Positions 44,201 to 51,285 of a stretch of DNA of 64,000 bases are shown one piece after another (position 1 is the first letter of the stretch; every line of letters starts with the position of its first letter). The position numbers and the translations under genes were made by a program. The notes under the pieces are model-generated. The model made no database searches, had not been told where the DNA came from, and saw only the letters and a program-made list of their open reading frames with translations. The stretch is taken from positions 62,001 through 126,000 of the forward strand of contig NZ_JARADB010000008.1 in the NCBI RefSeq assembly GCF_028765165.1, written 5' to 3'. This DNA is from Paenibacillus sp. MAHUQ-63 (GTDB taxonomy: Bacteria; Bacillota; Bacilli; Paenibacillales; NBRC-103111).

Positions 44201-47200
44201 CGGGATAATCGTGAAGAGCTGGAACGCATATTTAAACGAAACATTGACGAACGGAAGCCATGGGATGCCAATTTACTTTCCTGTACCCCCACATTGGAGA
44301 TGGGGATTGACATTGGCGACCTGTCTACCGTAGTGTTGTGCAGTATGCCCCCTGCGCAGGCCCAATTCTTGCAAAGAACTGGCCGTGCGGGACGTAAAGA
44401 TGGCAATGCGTTGACGATTGTAGTATCGAATGCAAGACCTCATGATCTTTACTTTTATGCTGAACCGATGGAGATGATTCAGGGTACGGTTCAACCGCCC
44501 AAAATCTATCTTCGTGCTTCCGCAGTGCTAGAGCGTCAATTCGTTGCCTATAGCATGGACAGTTGGATCAAACGGGGGGTGCCGGATAAGGCAATTCCGG
44601 ATCGTGTGGGAATCTGCCTGAACAAGTTGACGCAACGCTCCCCCGATATATATCCTTTTAACTTTCTGCAATTTGTACAGAGCAACCTTTCTAGCCTCAT
44701 TCGAACCTTCATACAACTATTTGCTCGCTCAAATGATGGACTGGATGAGGATTCGATTCGGGAACTTGAACGATTTGCCAAGGGGAATGGTCTGGAAGAC
44801 AGTCCGATGCATATGAAAATTCTGGAGGCGTTCGAATCCCTACTATCGCAAAGAGATTCATTATATACGAATATAAAGCAATTGAAAGAATTAACTAAAA
44901 TTATTGAGAATAGGCCGAACGACTCGTCGTACGAGGAAGAAATCAAAGAGCTGAAGAGCGAATTATATGCTCTCAGTAATGTAGTCAAGAGTCTCAACAA
45001 CAAGAACGTGTATAATTTCATGTCAGATGAGGGACTTCTGCCAAACTATGCTTTTCCGGAAGCAGGAATCGTCTTGAAGGCTGTACTCTTTCGAAAAGAA
45101 GAGCCTGCGGGCAACGAAGAGGAGAATAAGAATCGCAAATACGAAAAGATGGTCTTCGAATATAGCAGAAGTGCGTCATCCGCACTGAGTGAATTTGCAC
45201 CAGCCAATAACTTTTATGTGGATGGAAAGAAGCTGCAAATTAATCAGATTGACACGACGACGGCTCAGCCGGCGAAATGGCGGCTTTGTCCGAACTGTTC
45301 ACACGCAGAGGAGAATACACACCTTACGCATGCTGCCGCATGCCCGAGATGTGGGAGCCCTGGATGGGCAGATGCTGGTCAGGTCAGGACGATGCTTAAA
45401 GTCAAGATGGTATACTCCAATATGCCGTATGACAAAGCCCAAATCGGCGATGAAAGTGATGATCGCAGCTCGGTATTCTACTGTAAGCAATTGCTTGTGG
45501 ATGTCGACGAAGATCAAGATATAGTCAAAGCATATCGCATGGATAATGATGAATTTAAATTTGGATACGAGTTCGTAAAGAAAGCTACTCTGCGGGAAAT
45601 TAACTTCGGCGAAAGTGACGTGCAAGGGGAGAAACTTACGGTTTCCGGAGTAGAAGAGGTAAGAAAAGGGTTCAGGATCTGTAAATACTGCGGCCGAATA
45701 CAAACGAATAATGGTACTCCAGATCATACGTTTACATGCCGTGCCAAGAATCCGCAACCGGGAGATCATGAACCCTATGAGGAGTATCTGTTCTTATACC
45801 GGGAATTTACAACTGAAGTGTTGAGAATTCTTGTTCCTGCAACAACCCTCGATTTTACAAAGACGAGACAAGAATCCTTCATTGCAGCGTTCATGCTTGG
45901 GATGAAAGAGTACTTCGGAAATGTCGATCATCTGCGAGCAACACTAACGGAAGTTCCAGTACAGGATGCAGGTTATCGCAAACAATACCTCGTACTATTT
46001 GATTCAGTACCTGGCGGAACAGGTTACTTAAAGCAATTGCTGCAACAAGATCATGCCTTAATTGAAATCTTCGAAAAAGCCCTCACGGTACTTGAAAATT
46101 GCAGCTGTAAAGAAGATTTGCAGAAGGATGGTTGCTACCGTTGCTTATTTGCTTATCGTCAGAGTCAGAATATAGGCGAGATCTCTAGAAAGACTGCCAT
46201 TCATTTATTGCGCCAAATACTTAGCGGGAAAGATAATATTGAACAAATTGACAAATTAGGGAACGTCCCTGTGAATTCGCTCTTTGAAAGCGAGCTTGAG
46301 CGTCAATTTATCCAAGCTCTTGAGATGATGGGGAATGAGAATAGAACTGTAAAAATTGATAAAGCTCTTATTAATCTTAAGGAAGGCTATTCCTTGAAAG
46401 TCGGAGAATGTGCATGGGACATCGAGCCTCAAGTCCTCCTTGACGAGCGATATGGCGTATCCGTAAAATCTCGTGCAGATTTTGTATTATGGCCGAGAAG
46501 AAAATTCAGTGGGCAACGGCCGGTTGCAATCTATACGGATGGCTTCTTATTTCATAAGGATAACTGCGCAGATGATACCCTTAAAAGGGAAGCCATTAGA
46601 AGAAGCAATCAGTTTCGTGTATGGACTCTAAGCTGGAGAGATATTCAAAGTGCGTTCAATAACCAGGGGGATTACGCCACGTTGACCTTGCTGCCGGAAA
46701 ATATGCCTTCGGGTTCGTCAATGTACAAGCGAACAGTTGAACACGGTGGTGCGGAAGCATTGCGGCCAGATAAAGCAACTCCAATGGAGCTGTTAATGCA
46801 CTATTTGGAAATGCCAGAACCGGAGAAGCTGTTTAAGGTTCATGCCAAGGCGGTATCCTTATCATTATTAGATGCACGTAAAGCTACGGATCGGATTGCT
46901 TATGATGAATGGTATGGAAAGATCAAAGAACTACTTGAAGATTTCCAGGGATTTGATTCCGATTTTATATTGAACGAATGTATATTTGGAACTTGGACTC
47001 CCCGAATGTCAAACGCTAACCTCAAGATTTTCTCAGGAATCAAGACTTCTGAGATGAAAGAGAAAAAGGGTGATGCACTTCCTATCGTGTGTGCTTTGCT
47101 GCAGGATATAAGCGAATCGAGAACCGACAAGTATGAAGCAGATTGGAACGGATTTTGGCAATTTTATAATCTCATGCAGTTTTCGGATAACTTCGTGGGT

Positions 47201-47584
47201 GTCACGACAGACGGCATTCAACAGTTGATTTACAGCAAATTGCTTAATCTACTTTGTCCCGCGAATGATTATGTTGATGAACTGTTATCGTCTGCACCTG
47301 ATGAATGGTCCGAAATCAAGCAGAACCTATTTGACGATGAAGCTTCAGAACTTGCCATTAAGTTGCAATCCAAGAATGTAAGAGTTCCTTCATCTGTCGG
47401 ATATGAGCTAACGGATGCGAACGATGCAGTTATTGCCGAATGCGAAATGGCTTGGGAATCAGAGAAGGTTGCCGCATTGTTGATGGAGCAAATTGATAGT
47501 AAGGATGTATTTGAAAATGCCGGATGGACCGTGTTTACCTTGAATGATGATATTCCATCCGTCATCAAAGGAGGTAAAAGTTAA
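41237..47584 (+). CDS. 2,115-residue DUF1998 superfamily 2 helicase with C-terminal nuclease-like domain
   Basis: The TTG start at 41237 has GGGGGAGA 6 nt upstream. Helicase lobe 1 has ATGTGSGKTECF near residue 95, YPMNALASDQ, VDELHTFDG (DEVH variant) and GTSATMG. Lobe 2 has CTPTLEMGIDIGD and QRTGRAGRKDG near 1015-1055. Zinc clusters (CxxC pairs) occur near 478, 537-588, 925, 1351 and 1481. DUF1998 follows at about 1588-1655, with SVPGGTGY, then C-x-C and GCYRCLFAY. Near 1725-1800 is a restriction-fold-like domain: SRADFVLWPRR, PVAIYTDGFLFHKD and LKREAIRRSNQFRVWTLSW. In DISARM, helicase DrmA and DUF1998 protein DrmB are separate; here the two functions and a nuclease-like tail are one chain, more like DruE of Druantia. 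Confidence 0.85.
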   Translation: MIPSVLARQLQGGLCDYIDTTFPMSNYAFKGTLSNMLGTKNSVFRDPYVALRLPFRVAEEESVKFDAIHPKHKPYLHQQRAFERLAGEDGRSTLIATGTGSGKTECFLYPILEYCYRHRGEPGIKALIIYPMNALASDQAKRIAELIDESPELRGNVKAGMYVGGYEAKASRTMSKDRIITDHETLLASPPDILLTNYKMLDYLLVRPKDASLWAANRPDTLKYIAVDELHTFDGAQGTDLACLLRRLKARLYTQQGYLCCVGTSATMGSKESARYIRDYASSIFGEAFEENAVITEDRLTAPEFFSGYEIEDFSLPSEEHCQKLVSHINEGELEAYLQCAAESWFEDRFDKSNIMAADARLRMGKQLMKHSFMQHMLGLMENNYVQVEYICGQVKEVFPNISRLSNPSIALDALFALISHARIGTEGSLRKLVDVQVQFWMRELRRLLAKVSGDHIEYALATDLNEHQAKQYLPVVNCRDCGETGWVGVLNERNNMAMVNLDTFYNLYFSQDSKVKMVYPSNEKAKPPGMIPARLCTDCLQLDLGEGGKHCSSCGNRSIPVLLPLNNIVGKGDNKQFFCPFCNSRHGLSLMGLRSATAISAEVTQLYSSKFNDDKKLLAFSDNVQDAAHRAGFFNSRTWKFGLRGAIQRFALREGKGLSLDQFQTRFIEYWRKNLTNEEFVSFFIAPNMTWMSAYERMKTAGVLGHGVEANRLMEGIEKRIKYEIMLEYGMSSRIGRTLEKSGCSVLSFDGDKIGEIANRIRERTINELGALTKCQPEVFQRMVVGFLHIMRSNGAFHDSVFNTFTMNEGKAYLLSNDKTKWMPGTAAGRNIPRFIYKLNEGSKRLWSFDALKGNSKYAYWIDACIDEPLIGEDVADHIAEIILSELIRGGIVETLPSPPAYAVYAINKSAVRISTDVSQLVCDQCGTGVSASEENRTSWVGAPCIRHTCGGNLVDDEEQELGYYGKLYSNGDLIRVNAREHTGLLERDNREELERIFKRNIDERKPWDANLLSCTPTLEMGIDIGDLSTVVLCSMPPAQAQFLQRTGRAGRKDGNALTIVVSNARPHDLYFYAEPMEMIQGTVQPPKIYLRASAVLERQFVAYSMDSWIKRGVPDKAIPDRVGICLNKLTQRSPDIYPFNFLQFVQSNLSSLIRTFIQLFARSNDGLDEDSIRELERFAKGNGLEDSPMHMKILEAFESLLSQRDSLYTNIKQLKELTKIIENRPNDSSYEEEIKELKSELYALSNVVKSLNNKNVYNFMSDEGLLPNYAFPEAGIVLKAVLFRKEEPAGNEEENKNRKYEKMVFEYSRSASSALSEFAPANNFYVDGKKLQINQIDTTTAQPAKWRLCPNCSHAEENTHLTHAAACPRCGSPGWADAGQVRTMLKVKMVYSNMPYDKAQIGDESDDRSSVFYCKQLLVDVDEDQDIVKAYRMDNDEFKFGYEFVKKATLREINFGESDVQGEKLTVSGVEEVRKGFRICKYCGRIQTNNGTPDHTFTCRAKNPQPGDHEPYEEYLFLYREFTTEVLRILVPATTLDFTKTRQESFIAAFMLGMKEYFGNVDHLRATLTEVPVQDAGYRKQYLVLFDSVPGGTGYLKQLLQQDHALIEIFEKALTVLENCSCKEDLQKDGCYRCLFAYRQSQNIGEISRKTAIHLLRQILSGKDNIEQIDKLGNVPVNSLFESELERQFIQALEMMGNENRTVKIDKALINLKEGYSLKVGECAWDIEPQVLLDERYGVSVKSRADFVLWPRRKFSGQRPVAIYTDGFLFHKDNCADDTLKREAIRRSNQFRVWTLSWRDIQSAFNNQGDYATLTLLPENMPSGSSMYKRTVEHGGAEALRPDKATPMELLMHYLEMPEPEKLFKVHAKAVSLSLLDARKATDRIAYDEWYGKIKELLEDFQGFDSDFILNECIFGTWTPRMSNANLKIFSGIKTSEMKEKKGDALPIVCALLQDISESRTDKYEADWNGFWQFYNLMQFSDNFVGVTTDGIQQLIYSKLLNLLCPANDYVDELLSSAPDEWSEIKQNLFDDEASELAIKLQSKNVRVPSSVGYELTDANDAVIAECEMAWESEKVAALLMEQIDSKDVFENAGWTVFTLNDDIPSVIKGGKS

Positions 47585-49674
47585 TGGGGAAAGCGGTTGT
47601 CGCGATATCCTCGGATTTCTTAACTGCATTTGCGGCGTTGCCAAGACAAATTCAGGGTAAAGTTACCGAATTCATCAATAAATTCAGGAACAATCCACAG
47701 TCTCCAGGTATTAACTATGAAAAAATCAAGAATGCGAGTGACAATAAGATTTGCTCTGTTCGTATCGATGATACGTATAGAGGAATTGTTGTTCGGCAAG
47801 AGGAAACAGGTGTTTATCTTCTCTTATGGGTGGACCATCATGATGACGCATATGCGTGGGCTCAGAGGAAAAAATGTACGATCAATCCATCTACGGGTAA
47901 CGTGCAAGTATTCGATATAACGATGGAGTCCCCAGTTGGTTCAATAGAGGAAGACCAGCTATTTGTTGGAGTTTCCGATAAAGAACTCTTATCGCTAGGG
48001 GTTCCTGAAGAACAACTTCCGTTGGTCCGATCCATCGTGTCCGAGGAAATGCTATTCTCACTGAAACAATCATTCCCGGAAGATGCTTATGAATCTTTAG
48101 AATGGCTTGCTAATGGATTTACTGTAGAGGAAGTGTCCCAACTCTTTGAGGACGGGTCTGACGAGACGGGTAAAGATAATAATTTTGCAACGGCGTTAGA
48201 TCATGCAAGAAGCCAGAAAAACTTTGTCATCATTGAAGGTGAAGACGAACTTCGCCGGATCATGGCAGAACCGCTGGAGAAATGGCGTGTCTTTCTACAT
48301 CCAACGCAAAAGAAAATTGCAAATAAAGATTATTCCGGACCTGCCAGTGTCATAGGTGGTGCAGGTACTGGAAAAACTGTCGTTGCCATGCATCGCGCAA
48401 AGTATCTAGCCTCACAAATAGATGGTAAAGGGAAAATATTGTTTACCACCTATACTACAAATCTTGCCGGGGATATAAAAGAAAATCTCCGAAAGATTTG
48501 TACTGTTGATGAACTGCGACGTATAGAAGTGATTAATCTCGATGCTTGGGTTATGCAGTTTATGCGGGATCAAGGGTTTACATACTCGATCGCATACGAT
48601 GAACAGCTAAGCAGAATTTGGGATGAGGCCATAATACTTGCGGGTGATTCTTCAGGTCTTACTTCACAATTCTATATGGAGGAATGGACAAAGGTTGTTT
48701 CTGTGCAAGAAGCATATACCAAAGAAACCTACATGAAAGCTTCTCGCATCGGTAGAGGTACCCGCCTGGATCGAAAATTGCGAATCCAAGTCTGGAGTGT
48801 AATCGAAGAGTTTCAAGCCTTAATGAAAGACAGACAGATCAGAGATTTGGAAACGGCTATGTATGAGTGTAGATTGATGATTCTTAAGAATCCCGGAATC
48901 TTCCAATACTCCGCAGTAATTGTAGACGAAGCACAGGACTTAAGTATAAATGCGTTTCGCTTGTTACGTTCAATCGCAGGAGAACAACATAAAAATGATA
49001 TGTTTATTGTTGGCGATGCCCACCAACGAATTTATAAAAATAAAGTTATCTTATCTAAATGTGGAATAAACGTACGTGGAAGAAGCAGTCGCTTAAGGAT
49101 TAATTATCGTACCACTGAAGAGATTAGAAAGTATGCGTTTGGGCTTTTACGAGGAGTCCCCTTTGATGACCTTGATACTGAGAGTGATAGCGGTGATAGT
49201 TGCCGATCATTGACCCACGGGATTAAACCTGTAATAAAAAGCTATAATTCTGCATTAGAAGAACTGGACTTTATCATAGATGAGATCAAAAGGCTAAATT
49301 CATTAGGGACGGATTTCAAGAACATATGTATAGTTGCACGTACACATAAACTGCTTGATGATTATATTTCCGGTTTATCAGCTATTGGAATCAGAACATA
49401 TGAAATCAAGCGAAATAAAATCGATGATAGAAATATAGAGGGAGTTCGTGTGGCAACCATGCATCGTGTAAAGGGACTTGAGTTCAAGCATGTATTTGTT
49501 GCCGCGGTGAACAAACGCATTGTTCCGCTTCATACTGCTATTGATACGACCGATACCGTAGCAGAAGAAGAGTCCATAACAGCAGAAAAATGTTTGTTGT
49601 ATGTCGCGCTAACCCGTGCACAAGAAACAGCATATATTACTAGTTATGGGCAACAATCGGAACTGATTGTTTAA
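47584..49674 (+). CDS. UvrD-family helicase with N-terminal RelE/ParE-like domain
   Basis: This 696-residue protein begins with a 100-residue domain similar to RelE/ParE toxins: FLTAFAALPRQIQGKVTEFINKF, then KICSVRIDDTYRGIVVRQEETGVYLLLWVDHHDDAYAWA. This is the strand-rich core of that superfamily. A short linker leads to a UvrD helicase with GGAGTGKTVVAMH near residue 259, VDEAQDLS near 446, VGDAHQRIY, RINYRTTEE, TMHRVKGLEFK and YVALTRAQE. All helicase motifs are intact. It starts on the stop codon of the DUF1998 gene (TAATG) and closes the four-gene cassette. RelE-fold domains can cut ribosome-bound mRNA or bind DNA; which applies here is unknown. Confidence 0.87.
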   Translation: MGKAVVAISSDFLTAFAALPRQIQGKVTEFINKFRNNPQSPGINYEKIKNASDNKICSVRIDDTYRGIVVRQEETGVYLLLWVDHHDDAYAWAQRKKCTINPSTGNVQVFDITMESPVGSIEEDQLFVGVSDKELLSLGVPEEQLPLVRSIVSEEMLFSLKQSFPEDAYESLEWLANGFTVEEVSQLFEDGSDETGKDNNFATALDHARSQKNFVIIEGEDELRRIMAEPLEKWRVFLHPTQKKIANKDYSGPASVIGGAGTGKTVVAMHRAKYLASQIDGKGKILFTTYTTNLAGDIKENLRKICTVDELRRIEVINLDAWVMQFMRDQGFTYSIAYDEQLSRIWDEAIILAGDSSGLTSQFYMEEWTKVVSVQEAYTKETYMKASRIGRGTRLDRKLRIQVWSVIEEFQALMKDRQIRDLETAMYECRLMILKNPGIFQYSAVIVDEAQDLSINAFRLLRSIAGEQHKNDMFIVGDAHQRIYKNKVILSKCGINVRGRSSRLRINYRTTEEIRKYAFGLLRGVPFDDLDTESDSGDSCRSLTHGIKPVIKSYNSALEELDFIIDEIKRLNSLGTDFKNICIVARTHKLLDDYISGLSAIGIRTYEIKRNKIDDRNIEGVRVATMHRVKGLEFKHVFVAAVNKRIVPLHTAIDTTDTVAEEESITAEKCLLYVALTRAQETAYITSYGQQSELIV

Positions 49675-50249
49675 CAAGCTGAAGGTTTCTTTGAATAATT
49701 AATGTAGTTCTTAAAACATAAATATGTGACTATAATTTAGCCGCGGCGAAATAAACATCATTATGTAAGTAATACTCTCTGAGAAAGGGGAGTTTTTCGT
49801 TTTTACATCATAGTAATTTATAGCAGATTGTTCGTCGCATCTTAAGTGATAAACATGATCTGGCATCTTCTATTATTGTATCGAGTTGAATCCTGGGTAT
49901 AGAAAGTGAAATAGTGGCAAGTGTGTCTAGCTAATTCTTAGAGAAGGCCGCCCAGAGAGAAAACTGACAGATTTCCCGACGTTTATTCAAATGTAAGGCT
50001 TTGTGTGTCGCGGCTTTTATTCACAACTATTGATTGAAATATATAAAACTTAAAGAATCGCACAAAAGAATAAAGTCCTACTTCTTGGTTTCCTAACATT
50101 ATTATGTTGGGGAACTTTTTTATTGATAATTGCTTAGCAGGATTTTGTTGGATATTGACGAAGATATAGGAATTTGGAACTATTTCGGAAATTGCACTTA
50201 GAAAAAAATGCAAGTATCCATGAAAAGTAATCGATAAATAAATTTAACA
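49675..50249. other. Intergenic region behind the four-gene cassette
   Basis: There is a weak ACTC...GAGTTTTT hairpin near 49,771-49,795 and a strong terminator at 50,088-50,121 (listed separately). No ribosome-binding-site-supported ORF is seen; a minus-strand frame over 49,983-50,213 is AT-rich and unconvincing. This gap separates the helicase cassette from the McrBC unit. Confidence 0.5.
50088..50121 (+). terminator. Strong stand-alone terminator
   Basis: GTTTCCTAACAT (50,088-50,099) pairs with ATGTTGGGGAAC (50,104-50,115) through 12 pairs with two wobbles and a TATT loop, followed by TTTTTT. No gene ends nearby, so it may belong to a lost gene or a short RNA. Confidence 0.8.
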
Positions 50250-50297
50250 AGAACGTATGTTTCGTGACATAGATGTACCCAACGATTGTTTTATAAT
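50250..50297 (+). promoter_or_regulatory. Repeated operator/promoter element, copy 4
   Basis: AGAACGTATGTTTC (50,250-50,263), GTGACA (50,264-50,269), a 22-nt spacer and a perfect TATAAT (50,292-50,297). GAACGTATGTTT is close to the LexA box. It precedes the frameshifted gene at 50,324 and probably serves the McrBC unit. Confidence 0.65.
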
Positions 50298-50323
50298 ATT
50301 TGAGAGTAACAACAGGAGAGGGG

Positions 50324-50847
50324 ATGATTTCATTGAAAACTGTTGTATTGGCTGAGGAAGTATTAAAATCTAAGGGTTGGGCATACCAGTTTGATCTATC
50401 TGTATTGACCAATCAAGATGAAGACTCAATTAATGAGCATATTCAAAATGTATACTTATCGGCAATTCAGGCATTTCCAAACAGAAATCAAAAAACTCTT
50501 GAAGGGACCTTTCTATCTTTGGATTTGTCAGAAGAAGCTGTTAGGAGATAACCGTCAATTTGTTGATGGTTTTGCCTTGATCATTACGCCATTTTTCCAA
50601 GACGTGGTTGGCCGAGATGGAGCCTGTTGTTGAAACGATGTGGCGACATAGAGGATATATTCGAATGGAATCTGCTATTCCAATTTTAGAAGGCGCGGTT
50701 CCTGTTTTTGAAGAGGGGCAAGCGTTACTGATTCAATTGGATGGTGAGCTGATGTCCAGATTGTCGAATGTATTTGAAGAGCTTCAGTATATGCTTTCCC
50801 TTATTAAACCAGGGATGACTCTCAGATCAAATCCATATGAGGGATAA
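50324..50847 (+). pseudogene. Small gene broken by two frameshifts
   Basis: ATG 50324 with GGAGAGGGG opens 75 codons (MISLKTVVLAEEVLKSKG..., ending SEEAVRR). A second frame carries LLGDNRQFVDGFALIITPFFQDVVGRD, and a third carries EMEPVVETMWRHRGYIRMES...LDGELMSRLSNVFEELQYML to a stop at 50,847. The three pieces join end to end, each rich in plausible protein sequence, so I read them as one gene of about 170 codons with two frame changes near 50,540 and 50,605. The family is not recognised. The first piece alone might still be made. Confidence 0.5.
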
Positions 50848-50851
50848 GCAA

Positions 50852-51261
50852 ATGGGCGCTCAAGAAAATCATGGGAAACTGTTCTATGATACCGGCAAGC
50901 TTCATTACGAAGGTGGGCTCAAGGATGTAATCCCTCTTCGGGAAGGGATCAAGTATTACAAAAATGGCATGAAGCACATGGTCGGTCTATTTGAAGACTG
51001 GTTTATTTCAAGTGGACGAGAGTATTACGAAAATGGAAACCTGAAGTTTGAGGGCAAATACAAATCAGGGCCAAGACAATATTATGGACTGAGATTTTTC
51101 CATGAAGGAAAGTTGGTTTTTGAACCGGTCAATTGTGGTATGAAGGAGCTTTTAAAATCGAAAAACATGGAAGTTTGGGTTATCCTGTGTTTAAAAGAGC
51201 AGCATCGTTCCTTAGAGGAACTGAGTACGACGAGCAAGGGATAATCGTTAAAGTATATTAG
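50852..51261 (+). pseudogene. YwqK-like MORN-repeat protein, frameshifted
   Basis: ATG 50852 has GAGGG upstream. The first 95 codons show MORN/YwqK repeats: GKLFYDTGKLHYEGG, GIKYYKNGMKH, GREYYENGNLKFEGKYKSG and LRFFHEGKLVFE. Right after this the frame drifts into junk (PVNCGMKELL...), while another frame continues the repeat as QLWYEGAFKIEK, then GSLGYPVFKRAASFLRGTEYDEQG and a stop at 51,261. The break at about 51,128 is two extra bases or one missing. YwqK-type proteins are annotated as antitoxins of contact-dependent toxins; no toxin partner is present here. Confidence 0.75.
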
Positions 51262-51285
51262 AAAAGCAGGTATTTGGAGGCTAAC

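Noticed and set aside
33659..49674. BREX system
   Set aside because: A PglX-like methylase is present, but no PglZ, BrxC, BrxL, BrxA or BrxB is seen; the helicases fit DISARM/Druantia relatives better.
49983..50412. Minus-strand ORFs of 76 and 92 aa
   Set aside because: They are AT-rich and overlap each other, a terminator and the promoter element, with no ribosome binding site.
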